Positions 42,932 to 52,457 of a stretch of 64,000 nucleotides of DNA are shown here, one piece after another (positions within the stretch are counted from its first letter, which is position 1; each line of letters begins with the position of its first letter). The position numbers and the translations under genes were made by a program. The DNA is from Micromonospora parathelypteridis (GTDB lineage Bacteria; Actinomycetota; Actinomycetes; Mycobacteriales; Micromonosporaceae), in assembly GCF_014201145.1 (NCBI RefSeq), contig NZ_JACHDP010000001.1, positions 4,216,001-4,280,000 on the forward strand. The letters run 5' to 3'. Below the pieces are notes generated by a model. The model was not told where the DNA came from and did no database searches. It saw only the letters and a list, made by a program, of their open reading frames with translations.

Positions 42932-45900
42932 CTACGCGGCGATCGTCCGGGCGGTGGCGTACACGTCAGCGGGTAGCGCGTGGCCGAGCTGCCAGAAAAC
43001 CCGCATGGGTCGGTCGCCGGTGTGCGAGTCGTACGTCATGGTGCCGGCGTACAGGTACGGCGGTGCGCCGAGGTCGCGGTCGGCAATTCGGGTCTCCCGC
43101 ACGAAGAGGTGCACCGTCGAGCCGCCCGACGTGTAGCGCTGCCCAGTCGTCGACGCCGACGAGGTGGTGCTCTGTGACTCCCATTGGAACAGAGTGTCGG
43201 TGATGGCCCGGTCGGCGTACATGGTGGTGGGGGAGTAGTGCGCCTCCGACTTGACCAGCGTGACGAAGAACAGGTCCGCCTGGGCGTCGGGCAGCCACTT
43301 CACCCCCTCACGCAGCGAACCCGGGTTGGTCATGCCGAAGGCGGCACATGCTTCGTTGCGGCTGTACCGAGCGTGCACCCGCAACGGCACCGCCCCCGGG
43401 GCGGAAGTCGGTGTGACCCGGTGGATGCGATCCCGCAGCACCTCGGCGACCTGCCGCAACTCGGTGCAGCGCGCCGGTTCTTTCCACAATCGGGCCAGTC
43501 GTTCGTCGCGCGTTGCCAACGGTGTGCTCGGCCCCCAGAGGCTGAAGTGCAGCATGTCCAGGAGGCGGCTGTTCCCCGCGTACACCTGCTGACCTGGCGC
43601 GGGCGGTCCGGCCGCGACCCGGGTCAGCAGCTCAAGCCGGTCGGTGTCGTCGGTGTGCAGCATGCGACCGATGGCTCGGCCCAGCTCCCGATCGTCCGGG
43701 CCGGGAGCGGACGTCTCGACGCCAGCGAGCCGCCGCAGCCCGGTCCAGCCGCCGATGCTGGCCGATCGGTACACGTCCTCGATCTCCAGGCCGGTCTCGC
43801 GCAGGAACGTCGCCAGGCTGACGTCGCCAAGTTGCCGCAGCTCGGACACCAAACCGGCCTTCGAGGTGGGCAGCGCCGATCGCAGGTTGGCGAGCATGAT
43901 TTCCTTCGCCACCCGGTCCAGCTCGACGTGGCAGCCGCTCGGCAGGCTCGGGAAGTCATCGCGGACGGCCTCGGTGATCGCCCGCCGGCTGACTCCGGTC
44001 AGCGCACGCCACCGCAGGTCGAAGCGGAAGTTGGCGTTCTGCCCGCCGATGAAGTCGAGCACCGTGAGACAGGGCTTGTCGTCGTCGAGGCGCAGGCCAC
44101 GGCCGAGTTGTTGCAGGAAGATCGTGGCGCTCTCGGTGGGCCGCAGCATCAGAATCGTGTCGACCATCGGCAGGTCGACGCCCTCGTTGAACAGGTCCAC
44201 GGTGAAAAGCACCCGCAGCTTGCCGGCCTTGAAGTCCCGCAACAGCCCGGCCCGATCGGTGCCGGCCCGCGAGGTCACCGCCGCCGCCTCGACGCCGTGC
44301 TTCCTGAACCAACCGGCCATGAACTCCGCGTGCCCGATGCTCACGCAGAACCCGAGTGCCCGCATCCGCCCGACGTCCACCTTGTCGCGGACCGCCCGCA
44401 GCACCGTCCGCGCCCGAGCATCGTTGCCGGTGTAGACGGTGTTTAGCTGCGTCGGGTCGTAGCCCTGTCCGCGTTTCCAGGTGATGTGCGACAGGTTCAC
44501 GTCGTCGTGCAGCCCGAAATACTGGAACGGCGCCAACAACTGCCGCTCCAACGCGTCCCACAGGTGCAGCTCAACGGCCGCCCGACCGTCGAACCACCGG
44601 CGCACGTCGCCGCCGTCGGCCCGGTCGGGGGTCGCCGTCAATCCCAGGAGTACGCGGGGACGCAGCCGCTCCAACAGCCGGGCGTACGTCGGCGCTTCTG
44701 CGTGGTGGAACTCATCCACGATCACCATGTCGTACGCCTCGGGGTCGACCTCCCGGCGGTGCAGCGACTGGATGGAGGCGAAGACGTGCTTCCAACCGTT
44801 CGGCTTCTCACCCGCGACGAGGGTCTCGCCGAAGCTGCCGTCCCCCATCACCTGCCGGAACGTCGACAGGCTCTGTCGCAGGATCTGCTCCTGGTGAGCG
44901 ACGAAGAGCAGCGAATCTACCTTCTTGCTGCGGTGCAGCCGGCGGTAGTCGAGGGCAGCGACCACGGTCTTGCCGGTGCCAGTCGCCATCACGACCAGGT
45001 TGCGCCAGCGCCCGTGCACCAGCCGCTCGGCGTCCAGGTCGGCCAGGATCTCCGCCTGGTACGGGTACGGACGCACGTCCAGGTTCGAGATCTCGGTCGG
45101 CGCCTGGTCGCGGCGCTCACCACTCAACGCATGCCGTAGCCGCTCGGCGTCCCTGTTCGCGTCGTACGCCTCGAACGCCGGATCGTTCCAGTAGTCCTCG
45201 AACGTCGCCGCGAACGTGTCGATGACGTGCGGCTGCTCCATGTTCGATATGCGAACGTTCCACTCCACGCCATCCACCAGCGCGGTCTTCGACAGGTTCG
45301 ACGAGCCTACGTACGCGGTGGTGGTGCCGTTGGTACGGCGGAAGAGCCACGCCTTGGCGTGCAGGCGGGTGGTCCTCGTTTCGTACGACACCTTGATCTC
45401 GGCGCCCAGCTCGGCTAGTCGATCGAGCGCTCGTTGATCGGTGGCACCGAGGTACGTCGTGGTGATGACGCGGACCTTGCCGCCTCTGGCGATCAGCTCG
45501 CGGATGGCTGGCTCGACAATGCGCAGGCCGTACCACTTGATGAACGCGCAGAGCAGGTCGACGCTTTCGGCCGACGCCATCTCGTGGTTGACCTCGTGGC
45601 CAATCCGGGGCTGGTGGCGGCCATTGACCAGCAGAGCGCCGGTGGAGAGTGGGGTTGTCGGGCGCTGCGGGAAGGCTGGTAGCGCCGGTGGGGTTGGCGG
45701 GGCGGCGATGGCGTGGAGCAGGTGCTTGGCGTCGGTTACCTGGTCCTGTTCCGTCGCTGCCTTTGGGCTCAGGGTGGCGATGGCGTCGGCGATCTGGTTC
45801 GCCAGGTCGACCTGGTGGTGGAGCTTGTCGTCGCCGCTCGGAACGGCCTGGAGGGCGCGGGCGGCCAGGGTGGCGATGTGGCGGGCGAGGGTGTGGTGAG

Positions 45901-46015
45901 CGTCGGCGGGGTCGAGTTTGTGGTGTTGGATCAGGGCGGGGTCGACATGCTGGAGGCGGGTGGCCAACTCACGGGTGACCAGGTGTTCGTACACTCCCCG
46001 CTCAAGATCCGTCAT
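42932..46015 (-). CDS. PLD nuclease - SF2 helicase - DUF3427 fusion
   Basis: 1027 aa from ATG 46015, with no clear ribosome site; a possible -10 lies so close that the mRNA could be leaderless. Residues about 130-285 form a PLD-like nuclease domain with His219-x-Lys221 and YVGSSNLS; the motif Asp is missing, as in BfiI-type members. An SF2 helicase follows: Walker A ATGTGKT (344-350), DEFH (434-437), TATP near 460, and motif VI QQLGRGLR. The C-terminal ~350 residues fit DUF3427. Such fusions occur in defence islands and probably translocate on and cut foreign DNA. It faces the dpd operon across a shared spacer. Confidence 0.87.
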   Translation of the reverse strand: MTDLERGVYEHLVTRELATRLQHVDPALIQHHKLDPADAHHTLARHIATLAARALQAVPSGDDKLHHQVDLANQIADAIATLSPKAATEQDQVTDAKHLLHAIAAPPTPPALPAFPQRPTTPLSTGALLVNGRHQPRIGHEVNHEMASAESVDLLCAFIKWYGLRIVEPAIRELIARGGKVRVITTTYLGATDQRALDRLAELGAEIKVSYETRTTRLHAKAWLFRRTNGTTTAYVGSSNLSKTALVDGVEWNVRISNMEQPHVIDTFAATFEDYWNDPAFEAYDANRDAERLRHALSGERRDQAPTEISNLDVRPYPYQAEILADLDAERLVHGRWRNLVVMATGTGKTVVAALDYRRLHRSKKVDSLLFVAHQEQILRQSLSTFRQVMGDGSFGETLVAGEKPNGWKHVFASIQSLHRREVDPEAYDMVIVDEFHHAEAPTYARLLERLRPRVLLGLTATPDRADGGDVRRWFDGRAAVELHLWDALERQLLAPFQYFGLHDDVNLSHITWKRGQGYDPTQLNTVYTGNDARARTVLRAVRDKVDVGRMRALGFCVSIGHAEFMAGWFRKHGVEAAAVTSRAGTDRAGLLRDFKAGKLRVLFTVDLFNEGVDLPMVDTILMLRPTESATIFLQQLGRGLRLDDDKPCLTVLDFIGGQNANFRFDLRWRALTGVSRRAITEAVRDDFPSLPSGCHVELDRVAKEIMLANLRSALPTSKAGLVSELRQLGDVSLATFLRETGLEIEDVYRSASIGGWTGLRRLAGVETSAPGPDDRELGRAIGRMLHTDDTDRLELLTRVAAGPPAPGQQVYAGNSRLLDMLHFSLWGPSTPLATRDERLARLWKEPARCTELRQVAEVLRDRIHRVTPTSAPGAVPLRVHARYSRNEACAAFGMTNPGSLREGVKWLPDAQADLFFVTLVKSEAHYSPTTMYADRAITDTLFQWESQSTTSSASTTGQRYTSGGSTVHLFVRETRIADRDLGAPPYLYAGTMTYDSHTGDRPMRVFWQLGHALPADVYATARTIAA

Positions 46016-46636
46016 CCAGGCAACTTAGTCAGGCCGGCGCGACTCGTGCACGGCGCTCTCCTGTCAGTTCACCGACAGCTCGAAACTGCGGCTGGGCAGG
46101 AGTTGGATCGCAATTATCGAAACGTTCAATCAGCACACCCCTTCCGATCAGGGCTCCCAGTCACGGAAACGGCCTGGTTGCCGGCGAGTAGTTGTGGTGA
46201 TCGTATCCACTCCGCAGGTTATTGACATGGCAAAGAGGCTAGGAAGGATCGTCTGAACGGAGGAATGGGCAGGGGTCCCGCCGACTGGGCGCATGCCTGT
46301 AATCTCCCCGGCACGCCTTGTGGGGAGGTGAGGGACGATGCTTGCTGGGCCGGAGATGCCGCCCACCGTCGATGCGGAGCGTTTGATCGTCTTCATGTCA
46401 GCGGACTCGCGCTCCGGCTGCCAAATCAGGGTGGTCGACTCGTCACTGAGGGTCAGCAGGCGAGGAGGTAGGAAAGCGTTTTAGGTCGAATTGGAGCGTA
46501 TAAACTCGTTCTCGTCTGCGTCCTGGCCGCTCGGAGTCACCGTGGGGTTCCTCCGCAGTGGCGCGTGGGTCGCATTTCTCATGTCGATCTTCCTGCTTTG
46601 CGCTCAAAGATGCACGTGCCGACTCAAGGGGGGCTC
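46016..46636. other. 620-bp divergent spacer of lower GC
   Basis: This stretch separates the minus-strand PLD-helicase gene from dpdE. Its GC content is visibly lower than that of the rest of the window (for example 46100-46230 and 46470-46520), with AT-rich motifs such as TTGACA at 46222 and TATAAAC at 46499, which may be promoter parts. No convincing family-level gene was found; one short frame with a good ribosome site is listed separately. No clear operator palindrome or riboswitch was recognised. Confidence 0.6.
46338..46484 (+). CDS. Possible small protein upstream of dpdE
   Basis: A 48-codon frame, ATG to TAG, with a strong GGGGAGGTGAGGG ribosome site 4-12 nt upstream. It encodes MLAGPEMPPTVDAERLIVFM and a basic Arg-rich tail ending RRGGRKAF. 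No homology recognised. It may be a leader for the dpd operon or a chance frame. Confidence 0.25.
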   Translation: MLAGPEMPPTVDAERLIVFMSADSRSGCQIRVVDSSLRVSRRGGRKAF

Positions 46637-49600
46637 ATGCTCGGTGATACGGCGGAGCCCACACACGTCCCGTCGGTACTCCATTCGAGAATTACTCCAG
46701 GGCAGTTTGTGCAACATCCTCGAATCCCGGGAATCGCTCGGATCGCAGCCCGAGTTGGCGCCAGCGCGGAGGTTGAAGCATTCGAATCTGCTGCCGAGCC
46801 TGTGGCGGCCACTTGGTCACTACCCGCCAGTGAGTGTCGACCTGTCATCCTGCCTGCGGAGACGCGGGTGTTCTGGCTGGACGCCGGGACCGGAATATGG
46901 CACGCCGGCCGGGTGGTCGCCGGTGGGCCAGACGACTACGCCATCCGACTTCCCAACAGCGACTTCGATGTACTGGTATCCGCTGCCGAACTGCGTGTGC
47001 GCTGGCATCGGCCGGTTCGATCCCCCATCGAAGTGCTGGCCCTGCGGGCGAACGAGTCCCCGTACTACCGCGGCGCGCGCCTACCGATGCTGCACAGTTT
47101 GATCGGCCAGCGCGCAGCCTCGGCCAACTTCTCAGCGCTGATATCCTCTGCCATCGAGATCTACCCGCACCAGATCGACGCGGCGCTGACTGTGCTCACC
47201 GATCCTGTGCAGCGGTACCTGCTGGCTGACGAGGTGGGCCTGGGCAAAACCATCGAAGCCGGGCTGGTCATCCGCCAGCACCTCATCGACCATCCGACCG
47301 CCCGAATCGCTGTGCTGGCCCCCGACATTCTGCGCCGACAGTGGAGCAGTGAACTGCGCACCAAGTTCTTCACCGAAGACTTCCCTCAGGCGGAGATTCG
47401 GATCGGCCAGCATGAAACACCGGAACGTTGGATCGAGTATCGCGGCTTCGATTTGGTCGTCATCGACGAAGTGCACAACCTTACTCGCGCCGGCAATCCC
47501 CGCGACGAACCGTATCCGCAACTGGCGGCTCTGGCTCATGCCGTTCCCCGGTTGATCCTGCTGTCGGCGACGCCGGCCACCGCTCGCCCGGAAGTGCACC
47601 TGAGCCTGCTGCACCTGCTTGACCCCCATCTGTACCGCTGGGCGGATCTCGAACAATTCCGACAGCGCTTCGCCGATCGGCGGCGGCTTGCCAACGCCGT
47701 CCACGGGCTTAACGCAGATCTCGAAATCCTGTTACCGGATGTGCTATTGGAGATCGCGGAACTGATACCCGACGATGCCACCTTCACTCAGCTCGCCAAA
47801 AACGTCCACCAGTTCCTAACTGAGGACGACGAGTTGCGCAACGAGGCCGACCGGCCGCGGTTGGCCGGCGCCCTGGAGGTGCTGCGCGCGCACATCAGCG
47901 AGACCTACCGGCTTCACCGCCGGATGATTCGGCACCGTCGGGCGCAGGTGCTGCGCGTAACCGACGACGATCTCTTGCCGTTTGAGGTCAGCGGCCGTCG
48001 CCGCCCCGACGCCCTGACGTTGGGTGGCCAGCGGGCGGACCTCATCTACCAGGCACTTCTGGCTTGGCAGCAGCGGGTGGCTCAGTGGTTGCTGAATCAT
48101 GATGACGACCATGGCGCACACGGCTATGGCCAGGTGTTGGCGGTACTCACCAGCCGGGCCGACGAACTCTCCAACGACCTTGTTGACACGCTGCGGTGGC
48201 GGCTCGATGGCGAGGCGGCTGCCGCCGACCGAGCCGGGCTGTCGGCGACCGAGCGCGCGCTGTTGCGGCAAGCACCGCCGCTACCGTTTGAACGTCAGAC
48301 ATTGACCGAGTTGGTCGATGCCGCAGTCAACTCGGCGCCGCGCCTCAACGGCCTGGCCAAAGCAGTCAAGGGCCGGCAACGGCCGGTCGTGTTCTGCGGT
48401 CCGGGCCAGCTAGCCGACGATCTTGAGGCGGTGTTAGCTCGACGCACCGGGTGGAACGTACTGCGGCATAGCCGCACCCGTACTGCCGCCGAGGCTGCCG
48501 CTGACGTGGACCGCTGGCGCGCCGGCGGCGCACTCCTGCTCGTCGACGGCACCGGTGAGGACGGCCTCAACCTGCAGGACGCGGATGTTGTCGTTCACTT
48601 ACGTCTCCCTTGGTCGCCTAATCGCCTGGAGCAGCGGCTGGGCCGGGTGGACCGGTTCGCGGGCTGCTTCGGCACAAACGGCGAGCCTGCCCTCCAGTAC
48701 TGCGAGACGGGCGGCAACGCGGACGAGTCGTTCGCCGCGGCCTGGCGTGAGTTGCTGACACGGGCATTTGGTGCGTTCGAGGGTTCGTTGTCGGCCCTGC
48801 AAGACATGTTGGACGAGTTGCAGGGCCAAGCCTGGGAGGTGGCCCTGCACGAGGGACCGACGGCAATGACGGCATTCGCCGATAAGATCAGCGGTGCGCT
48901 TGTGCGCGAGCGTCGGGAGATTGAGGCGATGGACGCGCTGGAGTCCGTCCATCACACCACGCTGGGTGTGCGCCTGGCCAAGCGAATCGACCGGATGGAG
49001 CAGCGTTGGCCGCAGCACGAAAGCGCCCTGCGCGCACTGATCCATGGCGCCGGTGGTGGCTTGCGGATGACGGCCGAGCCGGACGGCGGGCCGGTAGTCA
49101 CGATCGGAGTCGACCAGCGAACTCCACCGCTGATCTCGCCGCTGATCCTGGCTAAGGAAGGTAGCCGTTTGCCGGTGGGCAGCATGACCGGAGCATTCAA
49201 CCGCAACGTCAGCTTGCGTCGGCCCGGCGTGCGACTGTTCCGCATCGGCAACCCGCTCATCGAATTACTCGCCGCCGTAGTGGCAATTGACGATCGGGGA
49301 CAGGCCTCCGCACTGTGGCGTTCGGGACGGTCGCAGGAATCAGTTCACTTCGGTTTTGACGTCATTGTGGAAGCTGACTTGGATGCTGCGCTCTCCCACC
49401 GGGCGGCGGGGACGGAAGCCCTACATGCCATCCGGCGTCAGGCTGACCTACTGTTGCCGCCGTTCATGGGCCGCATTTGGTTGGACGCCGCAGATGCGCA
49501 AGTCACGGACGAGGTCTTGCTGCGCTGGTTGAACGCCCCGTACCCGCACCAGCGAGACCGTAACCTCAACTCTGATCGAATCACTCCGCTGTTGGACAGT

Positions 49601-49921
49601 TTCGGCGGCGCTGAGCGCTTCGCCGCCGCTGCCCGCCGTGCCGAGGCTATAGCCCGGCGCCTGATCGTTCAGGGCGATCGGGTACGTGACCGGACTGCCG
49701 CAGCCTACGAGGAAGGCAAGAGGGCGCTGGCTGTTCAACGGGCGCAGGCACTGGCTCGGAAGGAGGCCGGCCGACTGCTATCAGACACCGAAAGCTACGT
49801 CACCGACGTGGCGCTGAGTGACCTCCTCGTCAATGGCCTGCGCACGCCGAAGTTGCGGGTAGTGGCCGCAATATGTGTCGTCGGGGGCGACCTGTGGGGA
49901 GCCGGCCATGCCCCACGATGA
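46637..49921 (+). CDS. dpdE: DpdE, SNF2/RapA-like helicase of a Dpd system
   Basis: 1094 aa from ATG 46637 (GGGGGG just upstream; ATG 46610 and GTG 46565 are alternatives). After an N-terminal beta-rich domain (about 20-130; RVFWLDAGTGIWHAGRVVAG), a SNF2-type motor shows YPHQ (176-179), DEVGLGKT (198-205), DEVH (277-280), SAT (310-312) and motif VI LEQRLGRVDRFAGC. A long C-terminal region is specific to the family. In Dpd islands DpdE belongs to the group needed for restriction of DNA lacking 7-deazaguanine bases. It is the first gene of the overlapping operon dpdE-D. DISARM DrmD is the main alternative. Confidence 0.8.
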   Translation: MLGDTAEPTHVPSVLHSRITPGQFVQHPRIPGIARIAARVGASAEVEAFESAAEPVAATWSLPASECRPVILPAETRVFWLDAGTGIWHAGRVVAGGPDDYAIRLPNSDFDVLVSAAELRVRWHRPVRSPIEVLALRANESPYYRGARLPMLHSLIGQRAASANFSALISSAIEIYPHQIDAALTVLTDPVQRYLLADEVGLGKTIEAGLVIRQHLIDHPTARIAVLAPDILRRQWSSELRTKFFTEDFPQAEIRIGQHETPERWIEYRGFDLVVIDEVHNLTRAGNPRDEPYPQLAALAHAVPRLILLSATPATARPEVHLSLLHLLDPHLYRWADLEQFRQRFADRRRLANAVHGLNADLEILLPDVLLEIAELIPDDATFTQLAKNVHQFLTEDDELRNEADRPRLAGALEVLRAHISETYRLHRRMIRHRRAQVLRVTDDDLLPFEVSGRRRPDALTLGGQRADLIYQALLAWQQRVAQWLLNHDDDHGAHGYGQVLAVLTSRADELSNDLVDTLRWRLDGEAAAADRAGLSATERALLRQAPPLPFERQTLTELVDAAVNSAPRLNGLAKAVKGRQRPVVFCGPGQLADDLEAVLARRTGWNVLRHSRTRTAAEAAADVDRWRAGGALLLVDGTGEDGLNLQDADVVVHLRLPWSPNRLEQRLGRVDRFAGCFGTNGEPALQYCETGGNADESFAAAWRELLTRAFGAFEGSLSALQDMLDELQGQAWEVALHEGPTAMTAFADKISGALVRERREIEAMDALESVHHTTLGVRLAKRIDRMEQRWPQHESALRALIHGAGGGLRMTAEPDGGPVVTIGVDQRTPPLISPLILAKEGSRLPVGSMTGAFNRNVSLRRPGVRLFRIGNPLIELLAAVVAIDDRGQASALWRSGRSQESVHFGFDVIVEADLDAALSHRAAGTEALHAIRRQADLLLPPFMGRIWLDAADAQVTDEVLLRWLNAPYPHQRDRNLNSDRITPLLDSFGGAERFAAAARRAEAIARRLIVQGDRVRDRTAAAYEEGKRALAVQRAQALARKEAGRLLSDTESYVTDVALSDLLVNGLRTPKLRVVAAICVVGGDLWGAGHAPR

Positions 49922-52457
49922 TTGGACCACCGCTCAGTCAATTTGGCGGGCGTGGCCGCGCGGCCACGCCGACATTCCGGCTGCCGGCACTTGTCGGCGA
50001 CTACGCGACGCGCTGACTGGGATCACGCGTGGCACGGCCCGGTGGCGAGACCTCACCGCCCTGACCCGTCAGGTGCTACTGGAAGACCACGCCCGCACCG
50101 ACGTCCAGTTGTCGCTGGTGGTACCCCTGGATCCTGTGCTGCCAGACGCCCGACAATGGGAGTCGGCGCTCTGCGCGACATTGGCCATCCAGGGCGGGCT
50201 GCGGATAAGCGCTGAACCATGGGCTCCTCACAGTGATGAGACCGCCAAGGCCGACCTGTGCCAGGTTTACGTCGAGGCTTCCAGCCGTGCACTGTCGGTG
50301 CCGGCAGACCCCTTCTGGACCGAGGCGCTGGGCCCACGGTTTACCCATTACACCTCGCAGGGGCAGCGCCAGGCCGCGCGTACCGTGGCTACGGCGCCGC
50401 CCGGCGCCACCGTCATCGCCTGTCTGCCGACGGGCCAGGGTAAGACGGAGGTGGCGTGGGCCAGCGTGTTACCGGCGACGCGACACGGTGGCGTGGCGGT
50501 GATGGTGGTACCGACCGTGGTCCTCGCTCTGGATATGGAGCGGCGACTCCGCCAGCACCTGCTTGAGTGCGGTAACGCCGGAGGTGCCGCGCGCATGTAC
50601 GCCTACACAGGCGGTCAGGACCGGGCGACGAAGGAGGCGATCCGCCGCGACATTCGTTCGGGCCAACAGCGCGTGGTAATCGCAGCCCCTGAGGCGTTGA
50701 TGACCGGCCTGAACAGCGCGCTGGACGCGGCCGCGGCGGCCGGTCACCTGACCCATCTGATCATCGATGAGGCGCACATCGTCGAGCAGTGGGGCAACGA
50801 TTTCCGGCCGGAGTTCCAGGTGATCGCTGCCAAGCGTCGCTCCTGGCTGGACCAGGCCCCGCCCGGCCGACAGGTGGTGACCGTAGCGATGAGCGCCACA
50901 CTCACCGCCGCACAGGTCCAGACGCTGGCCAATACCTTTGGCGGGCCAGGGCCTGTGGAACTGGTCTGGGCGTCGCACACCCGGCCTGAGCCGATTTACC
51001 TGGTCGACGAGTTCGACGACCGGGACGCGCGGGACGAGGCGGTGCTGGAGGCTGTCGGCGCCTTGCCCCGACCGCTGATCCTCTACACCACGACCCGTGA
51101 GGACGCCGAACTGTGGCGCGACCGACTGGATGGGGCCGGCTTCGGCAGGATCACCCGGCTGACCGGGGAGTCCACCGAGACGGAGAGACGCGCGGTGCTT
51201 GCGGGGTGGCGCGGCGAGGATGCCACCGGAGTTCGGGCCGACACCCGGTTCGACGTCGTCGTCGGCACCTCAGCGTTCGGCCTCGGCGTGGACATGCCCA
51301 ACGTCCGCGCGGTCGTGCACGCCTGCCTACCCGAGACCATCGACCGCTACTACCAGGAGGTGGGGCGCGGGGGCCGAGACGGACGCCCCTGCGTGGCGTA
51401 CCTGGCGACGGCGCCTGGCGACCTGAACCTGGCCGAGCGGATCAATCGCATGATACTCATCGGCGACGACCGCGGCTGGCTACGGTGGCAGGCCATGCGC
51501 AGCAAGGCGCGGTGGCTGCCGGACAGCAGGCTGGAGATCGACCTGGTCCAGCTACCGCCGCACCTCCGCGACGAATCCGCCCGCAACATCCAGTGGAACG
51601 TCAAGCTGCTCAACCTGATGGAGCGGGCCGACTTGATTCGCCAGGAGGCGCCGGCCCAGCGGCAGGACCAGGGCGAGAGCGCCTCGCCTGCGGGTAGCCA
51701 TCCGGTGCTCCGGGTCATCTCCGAACTGGACGGGCGGTTCAATGACCCTGCCTACTTTGAGGAAGTATTCAACGCCCAGCGCGACCAGGTGCAGGAGCAG
51801 CAGCGCGCCGCGCTCCGCCAGCTGTCCATCCTCGTCAAGGGAGACCGCTGCGTCGCGGACGTACTGGCCGAGCATTACCGGGCGCCGTGGGACGGCGGGG
51901 TGCTGACGACCGCGCGCTTCTGTCGCAGCTGCCCCTACTGCCGTCGCACCGCCCAAGTTGCCGACTCCGGCGGCCTGCGCCGGCGTGGGGCCGAACCATG
52001 GCCGGACAACGCCCGCTGGCCTGCGCCGCCCGACCCATTGGCCCGGTACCGGGGGGGTGGTCCGCTACTGAGCATCGCCTGGTCGCAGCGTTCCCAATTC
52101 GACGACCTGGTACCGGACCTGATTGAGGCGCTGGCCCGCCGTGGTTACGCGGTGGTGGGCGGCCCCGGCGTGACCGCGGCGGTGATGCGGCGAGCGCAGC
52201 GCCGGGCTGCGCCGAACCCGATCATAGTGGACGGCGACAACGGCATGCTCAATGCGTACGAAGGACCACTGGTCTGGCTGCTGGACGACGCTCAGGAGCC
52301 ACTGCCAGCAGCGTTGACCGAACGCCTGGCCGGGCCGGAACCAACCTACCTCGTCCATCCGGCCGAACTGCCTGATCCGCACCGGCTGGATACGCCGTTG
52401 CGGTACATGAACAAATCCGTCGCGCTCGACATCCTGGTGAGGGACTCCGCATGGTAG
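49908..52457 (+). CDS. dpdF: DpdF, RecQ-like helicase
   Basis: 849 aa from ATG 49908 (GGGGAG 6 nt upstream), overlapping dpdE by 14 bp. An N-terminal ~140-residue domain precedes a RecQ-type motor: LPTGQGKT (173-180), DEAH (287-290), the RecQ hallmark QWGNDFRPEFQ (294-304), and a second RecA domain ending ETIDRYYQEVGRGGRDG. A late Cys cluster (FCRSCPYCRR with an earlier GDRC) could bind zinc. The RecQ motor next to DpdE is a defining feature of Dpd clusters and is not part of DISARM. Confidence 0.83.
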   Translation: MPHDDWTTAQSIWRAWPRGHADIPAAGTCRRLRDALTGITRGTARWRDLTALTRQVLLEDHARTDVQLSLVVPLDPVLPDARQWESALCATLAIQGGLRISAEPWAPHSDETAKADLCQVYVEASSRALSVPADPFWTEALGPRFTHYTSQGQRQAARTVATAPPGATVIACLPTGQGKTEVAWASVLPATRHGGVAVMVVPTVVLALDMERRLRQHLLECGNAGGAARMYAYTGGQDRATKEAIRRDIRSGQQRVVIAAPEALMTGLNSALDAAAAAGHLTHLIIDEAHIVEQWGNDFRPEFQVIAAKRRSWLDQAPPGRQVVTVAMSATLTAAQVQTLANTFGGPGPVELVWASHTRPEPIYLVDEFDDRDARDEAVLEAVGALPRPLILYTTTREDAELWRDRLDGAGFGRITRLTGESTETERRAVLAGWRGEDATGVRADTRFDVVVGTSAFGLGVDMPNVRAVVHACLPETIDRYYQEVGRGGRDGRPCVAYLATAPGDLNLAERINRMILIGDDRGWLRWQAMRSKARWLPDSRLEIDLVQLPPHLRDESARNIQWNVKLLNLMERADLIRQEAPAQRQDQGESASPAGSHPVLRVISELDGRFNDPAYFEEVFNAQRDQVQEQQRAALRQLSILVKGDRCVADVLAEHYRAPWDGGVLTTARFCRSCPYCRRTAQVADSGGLRRRGAEPWPDNARWPAPPDPLARYRGGGPLLSIAWSQRSQFDDLVPDLIEALARRGYAVVGGPGVTAAVMRRAQRRAAPNPIIVDGDNGMLNAYEGPLVWLLDDAQEPLPAALTERLAGPEPTYLVHPAELPDPHRLDTPLRYMNKSVALDILVRDSAW

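Noticed and set aside
43184..44446. 420-aa plus-strand frame antisense to the PLD-helicase gene
   Set aside because: Low-complexity shadow; the minus strand has intact helicase motifs over the whole span.
46265..46471. 68-aa frame in the pre-dpdE spacer
   Set aside because: The GGAGG is only one base from the ATG, the composition is Cys/Trp/Arg-rich as in chance frames, and it overlaps the better-spaced 48-codon frame.
46016..46636. preQ1-type riboswitch before the Dpd genes
   Set aside because: Searched by eye because of the preQ0 link; no A-rich tail and pseudoknot pattern of known preQ1 classes was seen.
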